DNA of 64,000 nucleotides from Luteolibacter sp. Lineage in GTDB: Bacteria > Verrucomicrobiota > Verrucomicrobiia > Verrucomicrobiales > Akkermansiaceae. The stretch is taken from the NCBI GenBank assembly GCA_030696085.1, contig JAUYNL010000104.1, positions 1 through 64,000 on the forward strand. The letters run 5' to 3'. Both the position numbers and the translations under genes were made by a program. The notes under the pieces are model-generated. The model ran no database searches. It was not told the DNA's origin and saw nothing but the letters and a program-made list of their open reading frames with translations. Below are positions 25,880 through 34,860 of the stretch, piece after piece. The stretch's first letter is position 1. Every line of letters begins with the position of its first letter.

Positions 25880-28800
25880 TTACGGTTGGCGGATGCGGTA
25901 GAACGCCTTGCCTGGCGGCGGCGAGGGGTCGGTGAAGGAGACGGTGCCGTCCGGGGCGGCGGTGGGAGCGGCGATCACGCTCCAGCTTGTCAGATCGACG
26001 GAGCGCTGGATTTCGTAGGTTTGATCGGGATCTCCGGTGAAATCAAGCCGTGCTTCGCCGTTGCCGGGCAGCAGGGTGATGGTCGGCGGATTGAGGATGG
26101 TTGCGCCAGGGATGGCTCCCACGGTGAAGGTGACGGTTGCCTGGACCGTGGCGCCGCGGGCGTCGGTGATGGTGATGCTGATGGTGTCATTGCCGGAGAA
26201 ACCTGCGGGCGGGCTGTAGCGGATGGAGTCGGACAGGAGGCCGGAGCTGCCGCCGTGGGCGGAGGCAGGGCTGGCGGCGGTGATGGCGAGCGCATCGCCA
26301 TCCAGATCGCCTGAGGCCGCTAACAAGGTGCCGAAGGAGATGGTGGCCGCGGTTTCAAAGGGCGTGGTGGCGGAGTGGCCGGCGAAGGTGGGGGCGTTGT
26401 TGGAGCCGGCGCTAACAGGAGTGGTGTCGCCGCTCTGCCAGATCTCGCCGCCGGCGCCCACGGTGATGAAAGTGTGTTTGAAGAACACGGCGCCATTGCG
26501 GTTGGCGGTGGTGGGCGCGGTGAAGGATGACCAGGTGACGCCATTGAGCGATAGCACGTCCACGTCGGCGTATGCGGCGTCGAGTTGCTCGCCGGCGGTG
26601 AAGTAGATGCCGTCCCCATAGGCCATGGCGGGGTTGTGTTCGTTGACCGTGCGGGTGGTGGTGAAGGTCTGCGCGTCATCGGTGGAAACCCGGAGTTTGG
26701 AATACCGGCCGCTGCTGACGAAGCGGTCGTTGAGCCAGGCGACCTTGCGGAGGTCCTGCAAGCCGGGGTCGATGCCCACGCCGGCGGTGACGTCCATCCA
26801 GTCGCTGCGGTTGGAGGAGGTGAAGACGGTGGCGCCGCCGTTGTTCCCGGCGTAGCCCGCGATGACATAAGTGCTGCCGTTCCATGCCGCGCCGCGCAGA
26901 TTGGCCGCGACTCCCGCGATGACGACTGGGCTCCATGTGAGGCCGTCGGCGGAGGTGAGGACGGTGCCGGAATTTCCCACGGCCACTGCCCCGGTGCCAT
27001 CCGAGGCGACGGCTTGGAGATCGTCGTTTCGATTGGTGCTGCCGTAGCGGCGCGTCCATGTGATGCCGTCGGGCGAAGTATAAATGGCACCCTGCCATCC
27101 GGCGGGCGCGGTGAGGTTGTAGTCCGTGCCGACGATGATGAACTTCGCGCCGTCCCACACCGCACCGCGGAAGGTCAGGTTTCCCCCGAATTCCGGCACG
27201 CTGCGCGTCGTCCAGGTGACGCCGTCCGTCGAGGTGCGGATCACTCCGCCGGTGCCACCGACGGCGACGGCGACCGTGTCGTTGGCGGCGACCGCGAGGA
27301 GGCTGTTAGTGGTGCCGCTGGTGCGCTGGGTGAAGACGCGGGAGGAATCGGTGACGGTGAGGTTGTGGGTGAGCACCGTGAGTCCGCCATGGCCGTCGCT
27401 CACGCGCAGGGTGGCGGTGTAATCGCCGCCGAAGTCGAAGCTGCGCAGCGTGCTGTTTCCATCGACGATGGGTTTGTCCGCGCCGAAATCCCAGGCATAG
27501 ACGAGGGAGTCGCCATCGGCATCGCCAGCGGCGGATGCGAAAAGCCGGCCTTGGCGGGCGGGGACGGTGGAGGGATTGGCGGTGAACGCGGCGGTGGGGG
27601 CGGAGTTCGCCGGATAGAACGAGCCGGAGCTGCGGGTGATGCCGCCGTTTTCCACGGTGAGGAAACAGCCGGCTCCGAAGGCGAGGTCATTGCCGTTGGC
27701 GACGGCGGTGTTTCCGCCATTGGCGGTGCTGCGGGACCAGTGGATGCCATCGCTGGAAACGAGCAGGGCATCCGGCGCGCCGCTCTCATCCATCGCGGTG
27801 CCGAGTGCGAGCAGCGTGCCGTCTTCCGCCATCTTGATCCGCGTGGTGCTCCAGCGGGTGGTGCCGGGCGTGGCGGCATTCAGCCACGTCAGGCCGTGGT
27901 CGGTGGAATACTTGATGCCGGCATACCAGCCGAGGGCGTAGAGCACGCCGCCGTATCCATTCACGGCGGCGATGCTGGAGCCGAGTTCGGAGTGCTGGCT
28001 CCAAGCCGCGCCATCGAGCGATGTCCAGACGACGCGCGCTTGTGAGGAGGCATTGAGCGCGATGGCCAGCCAGGTGTTGCCGTCCCATGCGACGTGGCGG
28101 AAATCCGGAGCTTCCGGCACGGTGGCGAGTGTCCAGTTGATGCCGTCCGTGGAGGACAGCACCTTGCCGGCATCGGCGACGGCGAGGAACTTTCCGCCGC
28201 CGTAGGTGATGCCGCGCACCTGCGGCACGCCGGCGGGAAAGCCGGCCTCGGACCAAACGCGGCCGTCCGCGGAATAACAGATCTGCGCGGCGGAAACGCC
28301 GTCCTTCTTGCCTGCGATCACGAACTTGTCAGCGCCGAACGCGAGCAGCGGCTGGCTGTCGAACGCGGGAGGATCGCCCACGTTGCTCCATGTGACGCCG
28401 TCCCAACTCTGATAGATGGTTCCCCAGTATTCCGCGGCGATAAAGCGGCCTTTGCCCCACACGACGCTCTTCAAATCCTCGGTGGTGCCGACGCTGTGTT
28501 GCGTCCAGCTATCGATGGGATCGGTGACGGTGACGGATTTGGTGAGGGTTTCCACGCCGCCTTTCATGTCCGAAACGGTGACGCCGAGGGTATAGCCGCC
28601 GCCGACGGTCCACGAGTTCGCGAGGCTTGCGGAGTTTTCATGGACGGCTCCGTTCTGGGTATCCCACCAATAAGCGAGGGCGTCGCCGTTAGAGTCCGTG
28701 GCGCTGGCGGTGTAGGTGGCGGAGCCGCGCGCGGCGACGGTGGACGGGCCGGCAATGGCGGTGGCGTCCGGGGCGGTGTTGGACGGGAACGGGCCGAAGT

Positions 28801-30793
28801 TCACGGCCACATCCAGATAACGGTTGGCGCCGGTGCCGCCGGTGGCCGTGGGAGTGATGTGGATGTTGGCCGCGGTGTCGGAATAGGTGCGGCCGAGATC
28901 GATGGCACCGTCTTTTTTGCCATCGGCAGTGCCGGGCGTGGTATCCAGCACCCAGCATTTGGTTTGACCGGGGCGCTGCCAGTTCAGATAGGCGCCTTTC
29001 TGCAAATGATCGTTGCTGGCGAAGGCGGGACGGTAGGCGAGCCAGTAGTATTCCTCGCTGCCGGGCGTGGCCGCCTTGGTCACACGCACGCCGCGCGAGT
29101 GGCTGGAGCTGGTGTCCGGATCGTCGATGCGATGGATCCGATAAACGTTGGCTCCGCCGGCGGTCGCGTCCGTCCATTGCGAGGTGGTGAGCCAGTTTAG
29201 CCTGGACTTGCCTTGCGGATGGAAGTGGCCCTCGGGGTCCGGTCCGCCGCCCATGATGTCGAAAATATCGCCGTATTCGGTGGATGCGCCGGTGCCGACC
29301 ACCGAGCCGTCCGTGGTGTCCCATGAGCTGGCGTGGCTGAGGCCGTAGTTGTGACCCCATTCGTGAATGTAGAGACTCGGATAGTTCGCGTCCTGCACCC
29401 AAAGGCGGTTGCCGCCGGCAAGACCGGCGTAATAGACTCCGTTGCTGCTGACCATGCCGACGTCGCCGAAGAAAACCCCGACGATGTCATAGTCGCCGGT
29501 GCCGCCGCTGTCGCCGGTGCCTGTATTGCTAACGGGCCCGATATTGATCGCCGCATCCGCGCCGCTCTTGTTCGTGCGGAAGGTGTTCCGTCCGTCACGG
29601 ATGAGCTCGTCATTGAGCCCGCTGCCTCCATTGACGTAATAGGTGGAGTTTTGGGGCATGGTGTAAACATTGGCGCTCACTCCGCATTCCATCCAGGTCT
29701 TGCCATAGGACATGGCGCGGATTCCATCGCTGGCGGGTCCGTTCATGACCGAATCCGCGGCGGCCTGGGTGACGGGTTCGGCCAATTGGTCCGGGAAATT
29801 GATGCGGATGAGGTAACAGGTCTTCTTCGTTTCCGTCCATGCGGATGCTTCGTTGGCGGACGAGGTTTCCACTGCGGTCCAATCGAATCCGCCGCTCTCG
29901 GTGCCGGGCATGGGCGCGGCGAGCACGGAAGAGGCGGCCGCCGGGCCTGGCAGGGCGTCGAGTTTCGCCAGGCGCTTGTCAAAGGACTCCAGTTCGGCGG
30001 TGTTGGAGAATACGAACAACCTGCCGCCGGCGAGGGCCTGCACGGCCTCCGCGCCGGCGGGCACGCCAGTGGCGAAACTGCGCGACATGTCGGCGCTGGC
30101 TGGGAACAGCGCGCGCACGGTATTCAACTCGCCGGCGGGGATTCTCTGGAATACTCCGTCCCGGATGGCGGCAAGTCCATTGAGGGAGACTCCCTGGAGC
30201 GGCATGCGGAGCTTGCTCATGAGCTCGCTCCGTCGGCCATAGACGAACGCTTCCAGCTTCGTGCCGTCATCCATCGTGATGTTTGCGAAATAATCCGGAG
30301 TTCCTGCGGGCCGCGCGGTTCCGGGAGCGGTGCAGACCGGATAGAAGTTATAGTTCGCCACGAGGCTGAATGGTTTTTCAACGAGCGCCTGGACTTCCGG
30401 CGGCAGGGCCGACCATTCGGCGAAAGTGAGCGACTCGGAAATCGCCTGCTCCGGATTCTCACGGATCAAGCGCTCCATGTGAGCCCGGCGGGTCCGTGCC
30501 AGCGCCACGCCGGCGGCGATGCGTTCCGCGCGCGGTGCGGGCGATTTTTCAGCCGCGCCGATCCATTGCCGGAATCCTGCCTGTGCATTGGAGTCCTCGG
30601 TGGAGGCGGTGGCCGGCCTGTCGGCGGCGCGGGATTTTTCGACCGACACCGGTCTGGCTGGGGAATCCGCAGGTCCGGCATCCCGCGTCTCCTGGTGGAA
30701 GACAAGAATGCCGACGCTGGCGGCAAGCAGCAGCAGCGGAACAAGAATGACCAAATGGCGGACGGTGGATCGGAAGCTTCGATATGCAGACAT
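25880..30793 (-). CDS. Giant secreted metzincin-like protease with PKD domains and BNR-type repeats
   Basis: 1637 residues. Residues ~9-32 are a hydrophobic signal/anchor (HLVILVPLLLLAASVGILVF). A prodomain-like section follows, then the protease: the zinc helix HEWGHNYGLSH at ~477-487 fits HExxHxxGxxH, with DIMGG shortly after as the Met-turn, as in metzincins (M11-like). A first PKD-type domain is at ~668-740 (NTAPDATAIAGP, NGDALAYWW), a second at ~1062-1130 (NSAPTAAFTANPS, DADGDSLVYAWDFG). Between and after them are many short SxDGxTW repeats (STDGINWT, TSPDGITWTRRY), as in BNR or Ycf48-like propellers. A cadherin-like domain near 1465-1560 and a terminal module ending FYRIRQP close the chain; that ending is common in secreted proteins of this phylum and may be a sorting signal. 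Probably digests extracellular protein or glycoprotein. A start 28 codons upstream is possible. Confidence 0.85.
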   Translation of the reverse strand: MSAYRSFRSTVRHLVILVPLLLLAASVGILVFHQETRDAGPADSPARPVSVEKSRAADRPATASTEDSNAQAGFRQWIGAAEKSPAPRAERIAAGVALARTRRAHMERLIRENPEQAISESLTFAEWSALPPEVQALVEKPFSLVANYNFYPVCTAPGTARPAGTPDYFANITMDDGTKLEAFVYGRRSELMSKLRMPLQGVSLNGLAAIRDGVFQRIPAGELNTVRALFPASADMSRSFATGVPAGAEAVQALAGGRLFVFSNTAELESFDKRLAKLDALPGPAAASSVLAAPMPGTESGGFDWTAVETSSANEASAWTETKKTCYLIRINFPDQLAEPVTQAAADSVMNGPASDGIRAMSYGKTWMECGVSANVYTMPQNSTYYVNGGSGLNDELIRDGRNTFRTNKSGADAAINIGPVSNTGTGDSGGTGDYDIVGVFFGDVGMVSSNGVYYAGLAGGNRLWVQDANYPSLYIHEWGHNYGLSHASSWDTTDGSVVGTGASTEYGDIFDIMGGGPDPEGHFHPQGKSRLNWLTTSQWTDATAGGANVYRIHRIDDPDTSSSHSRGVRVTKAATPGSEEYYWLAYRPAFASNDHLQKGAYLNWQRPGQTKCWVLDTTPGTADGKKDGAIDLGRTYSDTAANIHITPTATGGTGANRYLDVAVNFGPFPSNTAPDATAIAGPSTVAARGSATYTASATDSNGDALAYWWDTQNGAVHENSASLANSWTVGGGYTLGVTVSDMKGGVETLTKSVTVTDPIDSWTQHSVGTTEDLKSVVWGKGRFIAAEYWGTIYQSWDGVTWSNVGDPPAFDSQPLLAFGADKFVIAGKKDGVSAAQICYSADGRVWSEAGFPAGVPQVRGITYGGGKFLAVADAGKVLSSTDGINWTLATVPEAPDFRHVAWDGNTWLAIALNASSQARVVWTSLDGAAWSQHSELGSSIAAVNGYGGVLYALGWYAGIKYSTDHGLTWLNAATPGTTRWSTTRIKMAEDGTLLALGTAMDESGAPDALLVSSDGIHWSRSTANGGNTAVANGNDLAFGAGCFLTVENGGITRSSGSFYPANSAPTAAFTANPSTVPARQGRLFASAAGDADGDSLVYAWDFGADKPIVDGNSTLRSFDFGGDYTATLRVSDGHGGLTVLTHNLTVTDSSRVFTQRTSGTTNSLLAVAANDTVAVAVGGTGGVIRTSTDGVTWTTRSVPEFGGNLTFRGAVWDGAKFIIVGTDYNLTAPAGWQGAIYTSPDGITWTRRYGSTNRNDDLQAVASDGTGAVAVGNSGTVLTSADGLTWSPVVIAGVAANLRGAAWNGSTYVIAGYAGNNGGATVFTSSNRSDWMDVTAGVGIDPGLQDLRKVAWLNDRFVSSGRYSKLRVSTDDAQTFTTTRTVNEHNPAMAYGDGIYFTAGEQLDAAYADVDVLSLNGVTWSSFTAPTTANRNGAVFFKHTFITVGAGGEIWQSGDTTPVSAGSNNAPTFAGHSATTPFETAATISFGTLLAASGDLDGDALAITAASPASAHGGSSGLLSDSIRYSPPAGFSGNDTISITITDARGATVQATVTFTVGAIPGATILNPPTITLLPGNGEARLDFTGDPDQTYEIQRSVDLTSWSVIAAPTAAPDGTVSFTDPSPPPGKAFYRIRQP

Positions 30794-30863
30794 AAGAGAC
30801 GGGTGGTTGAATCCGCGCGAATTCAAGATCCCGATGGCCTGCAAGACGAGTCTGAAATCCTGT

Positions 30864-30886
30864 CCCTTTGTCGTCACGACAAAGGG
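30864..30886. promoter_or_regulatory. Perfect 23-base dyad upstream of the protease gene (operator candidate)
   Basis: Arms CCCTTTGTCGT and ACGACAAAGGG around a single central C, 71-93 bases before the protease start and about 200 bases before cvfB. A further GACAAAG half-element follows at 30892-30898. Exact symmetry and location between divergent genes suggest binding of a dimeric regulator. There is no T-run, so it is not a terminator. Confidence 0.5.
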
Positions 30887-31088
30887 TGCATGACAAAGAA
30901 GCCAAAGCTGTTATGTGTCTCATTTTTTTTGCTTGAAAGGTGCTTTGTGCATAGGCAACCAAGCCAAAGCCAGCCGCCCCGACCATGGTTCAGGAGCTCT
31001 CTCCCAAGGGACTCCGCATCAAGCGGCTTTCGGAGATCCCGGAGGGAAACGCCATGGACTCCGCGGGCATCCGCGTGCATCCTCCGGC

Positions 31089-31922
31089 ATGGCGAACATT
31101 GGCGAACGCGCATCCTTGAAAATCCTCCGCGAGAAATCCTTCGGACTCTACCTTGATGGCGGCCAGCTGGGCGAGGTCCTGCTGCCCCACCGGGAAGTCC
31201 CGAAGGACAACGTGCTCGGCGGATTTCTCGATGTGTTCCTCTACACCGATTCCGAGGACCGCCCGGTCGCCACGCTGCTGACGCCCAAGGCGATGCCCGG
31301 AGATTTCGCCAAACTCAAATGCGTGGATGTCACCGGCGTGGGCGCGTTTCTCGATTGGGGCTTGGCCAAGGAATTGCTCGTTCCATTCCGCGAACAAACC
31401 ACGCGGATGGAGCCTGGAAAGAACTATTTGGTGCATGTCCATGTCGATCCGGTTTCCGGACGGATCATCGCCTCGGCGCGCTTGCCGCGTCATCTCGATC
31501 TCACGCCGCACACGTTCCGGGCCGGTGATGAGGTGGATCTCATCATTTTCGGAAAGACGGATCTCGGCTACAAGGCGATCATCAACGGCAGCCACAGCGG
31601 CTTGTTGTTTTCCGAGGGCGTTTTCCAGCCGCTCCAGCCCGGTGAGAAGACCAGGGGATACATCTCCGGCATCCGGGAGGATGGAAAGATCGACCTCACC
31701 CTGCACGCGCCAGGCCGCGCCCGGGTGACGGATCTTGAAGAGCGCATCCTCGCCGAACTTGGCGCGCGCGGCGGCTTCTGGTCCATCGGCGATCACAGCT
31801 CCGCCGCGGAGATCCATGAGGAACTCGGCGTCAGCAAGCGCACGTTCAAACAAACCATCGGCGCCTTGTTGAAGAAGCGCCTGCTCCAAATCGAAGACCG
31901 CGGCATCCGCCTGGCGAAGTGA
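31089..31922 (+). CDS. S1-domain RNA-binding protein, CvfB/YitL family
   Basis: 277 residues. Tandem S1-like modules and a C-terminal winged helix, as in CvfB: first module around LKILREKSFGLYLDGGQ and LLPHREVPKD, second around CVDVTGVGAFLDWGLAKELLVPF, third around GYKAIINGSHSGLLF and GYISGIREDGKIDLTL. The end (AEIHEELGVSKRTFKQTIGALLKKRLL) is the winged helix. Members bind RNA and affect virulence-gene expression in Firmicutes; the role here is unknown. The stop overlaps the GTG start of uvrC by four bases, so the two are co-translated. Confidence 0.9.
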   Translation: MANIGERASLKILREKSFGLYLDGGQLGEVLLPHREVPKDNVLGGFLDVFLYTDSEDRPVATLLTPKAMPGDFAKLKCVDVTGVGAFLDWGLAKELLVPFREQTTRMEPGKNYLVHVHVDPVSGRIIASARLPRHLDLTPHTFRAGDEVDLIIFGKTDLGYKAIINGSHSGLLFSEGVFQPLQPGEKTRGYISGIREDGKIDLTLHAPGRARVTDLEERILAELGARGGFWSIGDHSSAAEIHEELGVSKRTFKQTIGALLKKRLLQIEDRGIRLAK

Positions 31923-33472
31923 ACAAACCGGATTTCAAAGCCAAACTCCGCGAGGTGCCCCACCAACCCGGGGTCTATCTGATGAAGGATCGTCTGGGAT
32001 CGATCATCTACGTGGGCAAGGCGCGCGATCTCAAGCGCCGGGTGTCCTCGTATTTCATGGCCTCGCAGCAGATGCGGGCGAGCCTGAAGACGCGCGCGCT
32101 GATCGATTCGATCCACGATTTCGAGATCCACACGGTGCGCAACGAGGAGGAGTCATTATTGTTAGAGGGCAAGCTCATCAAGGACTACCGGCCGCGTTAC
32201 AACGTCGCCCTCCGCGATGACAAGCGTTTCCTGCTGGTGAAAATCCGGCTCGCCGACCCATGGCCGCGATTCAGCGCCATCCGCGTGAAAAAAGATGACG
32301 GCTCGCGATACTTCGGCCCCTTTCCGCATTCCAGCGCGCTCCACCACACGCTCGAATGGCTCAACCGCAGCCTTGGCCTGCGGGTTTGCCGTCCGCTCAA
32401 TCCCGATGAGGGCGACTACCGCCATTGCAACGCGGACATCATCCGCAATTGCTCGGCCCCGTGCATCGGACGCATCACCCGCGAGGCCTATCTCGAACGC
32501 GTGGAGGAAGCCTGCCGCATCCTCGAAGGCAAGGGCCGCCGCGATTTGCTGGATCAACTCCGCGCCGGGATGGAAACGGCCGCGGAAAAGCTCGACTTCG
32601 AAAAGGCGGCCACCCTTCGCGACGTGTGGCGGAACCTGGAGAAAACCCTCACGCCCACGCGCCAGTTCAGCCGCGGCCGCGGCCTGCCGAGCACCGTGAA
32701 GCCCACCGAGGATCTCGCGGAACTCGGCGAGCATCTGCATCTGGCCGGCCCGCCGCGCGTGATGGAGTGTTTTGATATCTCCAATGTTTCCTCCAATCAC
32801 ATCGTCGCCTCGATGGTGCGCTTCACCGACGGCCGGCCGGACAACCGGAACTACCGCCGCTATCGGATCCGGACGGTGGAGGGCCAGGACGATTTCGCCT
32901 CGATGGCGGAAGTCATCCGCAGGCGCTATTCCAGGATATTGCTGGAAAACTCCGCGGCCAATCCGGATGCCGCGATCTCCCAGGAAAGCGCGCTGGACAT
33001 CCAGCGCCGCCTCGCCCGCGAGGGACGCGCGAAAATCGTGCTGCCGGACCTCGTTATCGTCGATGGCGGGAAAGGCCAGCTCGGCATGGCGGTCCGGGAG
33101 TTGAACGCGCTGGGTCTTCACGACCTGCCGGTCATCGGCCTGGCCAAACAGCGCGAGGAGATTTTCGTCCCCGGCAGGAGCGAGCCGCTCCTCATTCCGC
33201 ATGATCGCGGAGCGCTCAAGCTGCTCCAGCGCATCCGGGACGAGGCCCACCGCTTCGCCAACGGCTACAACGCGCTGCTTTACCGCCGCCGCATGCGCGA
33301 GAGCATGTTGGACGAATGCCCCGGCATGTCGCCCGCGAAAAAACAACGCCTGCTCCAGAAGTTCGGCAGCGTCGCGCGCATCAAGGCCGCCAGCGTGGAG
33401 GACATCGCCAGCCTGCCGGGCATCTCGAAAAAATCGGCGCAGGACCTGCTGGATTTCCTGCTGCGCGAATGA
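31919..33472 (+). CDS. uvrC: UvrABC system protein C (excinuclease subunit)
   Basis: 517 residues, shorter than the ~600 of the Escherichia coli protein but with all domains. Makes both incisions in nucleotide excision repair. N-terminal GIY-YIG nuclease (GVYLMKDRLGSIIYVGKA, ~17-95), Cys-rich part (CNADIIRNCSAPC), UVR motif for UvrB (~200-235, AAEKLDFEKAATLRD), RNase H-like nuclease (MECFDISNVSSNHIVASMV; PDLVIVDGGKGQL; LIPHDRGALKLLQRIRDEAHRF) and C-terminal helix-hairpin-helix pair (FGSVARIKAASVEDIASLPG). GTG start within the stop of cvfB. Confidence 0.97.
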   Translation: MNKPDFKAKLREVPHQPGVYLMKDRLGSIIYVGKARDLKRRVSSYFMASQQMRASLKTRALIDSIHDFEIHTVRNEEESLLLEGKLIKDYRPRYNVALRDDKRFLLVKIRLADPWPRFSAIRVKKDDGSRYFGPFPHSSALHHTLEWLNRSLGLRVCRPLNPDEGDYRHCNADIIRNCSAPCIGRITREAYLERVEEACRILEGKGRRDLLDQLRAGMETAAEKLDFEKAATLRDVWRNLEKTLTPTRQFSRGRGLPSTVKPTEDLAELGEHLHLAGPPRVMECFDISNVSSNHIVASMVRFTDGRPDNRNYRRYRIRTVEGQDDFASMAEVIRRRYSRILLENSAANPDAAISQESALDIQRRLAREGRAKIVLPDLVIVDGGKGQLGMAVRELNALGLHDLPVIGLAKQREEIFVPGRSEPLLIPHDRGALKLLQRIRDEAHRFANGYNALLYRRRMRESMLDECPGMSPAKKQRLLQKFGSVARIKAASVEDIASLPGISKKSAQDLLDFLLRE

Positions 33473-33511
33473 CCGCCACCTGCCGGAAATGGATTCGCAT
33501 GGCGGGCACGA

Positions 33512-34417
33512 ATGGTTTTCAATCGCCGCGTGACCCCGTCCACCCTCAAGTCCTGCGTGCTCGCCGCGCGTCCCAAGACCCTGCCAGCGGCCGTCGTGCC
33601 GGTGTGGGTGGGCTGCGTGCTGGCATGGAAACTCAGCGGTGACTTCGATCCCCGGCTGGCCGCGTGCACCCTGTTCGGCGCGCTGGCCATCCAGATCGCG
33701 ACGAATTTTTTCAACGATGCCATCGACGCGCGGAAAGGCGCGGACACCGCAGGCCGGCTAGGACCGGTGAGGGTGACGGCCTCCGGTTTGTTGTCCCCGC
33801 GCACGGTGATGAGGCTGGCTGTCGGGTTTCTCGGCATGGCGCTGGCCTGCGGGGTGGTTCTCTATCAGGCGCGTGGCTGGCCGATCGCGCTCATCGGCGT
33901 TCCCTCGTTGTTTCTCGCTTATGGTTATACCGGAGGTCCGTTTCCGCTGGCATACCGCGGGATGGGCGAGTTGTTCGTGATTCTTTTCTTCGGGCTGGTG
34001 GCGGTGGGCGGCACTGTTTTCATCCAGACCGGCGGCTGGCCGCGCGAGGCGCTTTTGTTAGGATTGCAGGTCGGCCTGCTCTCGGCGGTGCTGATTTCGA
34101 TCAACAATTTCCGCGACCGCGAGGAGGACTCCGGCACAGGAAAACGCACGCTGGCCGTGCGCTGCGGGCCGAAGGTGGCGGCCTCGGTGATCTGGCTGGA
34201 AATCAAGCTCGCCGCCTTCGCGGGGCTGGCCTGGCTGGCGCTGGACCAGCCGCGTTTCATCTTCGCGAGCATCCCGGTGCTGCTGATCGGCCTGCGCATC
34301 ATCTGGGGAGTCTTCACGCTCCCGCCGGGTCCGGGTTTCAACCGGCTGTTAGCGCTCGGCGGCGTGCAGCTCGTGCTCTTCGCGGCGGTCTATCATGTGG
34401 CTGCGGCGGTCGCTTGA
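33512..34417 (+). CDS. menA: 1,4-dihydroxy-2-naphthoate polyprenyltransferase
   Basis: 301 residues, multi-pass membrane UbiA-family enzyme. It attaches an isoprenoid chain to dihydroxynaphthoate in menaquinone synthesis. The Asp-rich prenyl-diphosphate motif is NFFNDAIDARKGAD; the second, typical of MenA, is NNFRDREEDSGTGKRTLAVR. Several hydrophobic helices are evident, for example LAVGFLGMALACGVVLY and LFVILFFGLVAVGGTVF. Its presence indicates menaquinone-based respiration. It sits 39 bases after uvrC and ends almost against the convergent exonuclease/RuvX frame. No other men gene is in view. Confidence 0.95.
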   Translation: MVFNRRVTPSTLKSCVLAARPKTLPAAVVPVWVGCVLAWKLSGDFDPRLAACTLFGALAIQIATNFFNDAIDARKGADTAGRLGPVRVTASGLLSPRTVMRLAVGFLGMALACGVVLYQARGWPIALIGVPSLFLAYGYTGGPFPLAYRGMGELFVILFFGLVAVGGTVFIQTGGWPREALLLGLQVGLLSAVLISINNFRDREEDSGTGKRTLAVRCGPKVAASVIWLEIKLAAFAGLAWLALDQPRFIFASIPVLLIGLRIIWGVFTLPPGPGFNRLLALGGVQLVLFAAVYHVAAAVA

Positions 34418-34419
34418 AT

Positions 34420-34860
34420 TCAGGATCCCATCCAGGTGTTGAGGATTTCGATGGCGGCGGCCTGGTCGATGACGGCCTTTTGATGGCGGCTCGACCGTCC
34501 GGCTTCGCGGAGTTTTGCGGCGGCGCTGGAGGTGCTGAGCGATTCATCGACGAACACCAGCGGGATTTCCGGGATGCGCTGGCGGAGTTGATCGGCAAAG
34601 GCGCGGACCTTGGCGGCGGATTCGCCCTCGCTGCCATCCATCCGGAACGGCAGGCCCACGACCAGGGTGCGGATCTTGCGGATATCGGCGAGCCGGGCGA
34701 TGCGTTCGATCGGATCCATCCGGCTGCGGTCGATGGTTTCCACCGGGTGGGCGAGGATCCCGAAATCATCGGTCGCGGCAATGCCGATGCGGGCGTCGCC
34801 GTGATCGATGCCCAGTGCCGGGTGCGGGGTGTCGGGGTGGCTTTTCAAGGAGGGAACCAT
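34420..34860 (-). CDS. ruvX: RuvX/YqgF Holliday junction resolvase module with its own possible start
   Basis: An ATG at 34860, in frame with the longer coding region, would give a 146-residue protein (MVPSLKSHPDTPHPALG...), the normal length of RuvX. The RNase H-like fold residues are present: Asp in GIDHGDARIG, Glu in VDESLSTSSA and Asp in IDQAAAIEIL. RuvX proteins act in 16S rRNA 5' maturation and/or Holliday junction resolution and are essential in many bacteria, so independent translation from this ATG is plausible even if the upstream part is decaying. No Shine-Dalgarno sequence precedes it, which is usual in this window. Confidence 0.5.
   Translation of the reverse strand: MVPSLKSHPDTPHPALGIDHGDARIGIAATDDFGILAHPVETIDRSRMDPIERIARLADIRKIRTLVVGLPFRMDGSEGESAAKVRAFADQLRQRIPEIPLVFVDESLSTSSAAAKLREAGRSSRHQKAVIDQAAAIEILNTWMGS

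Noticed and set aside
26585-28045. Plus-strand open frame of about 486 codons opposite the protease repeats
   Set aside because: Repeat-rich GC shadow with no recognisable features.
29333-31156. Plus-strand open frame of about 607 codons opposite the giant protease
   Set aside because: Antisense shadow; no domains, and the protease strand carries clear motifs.
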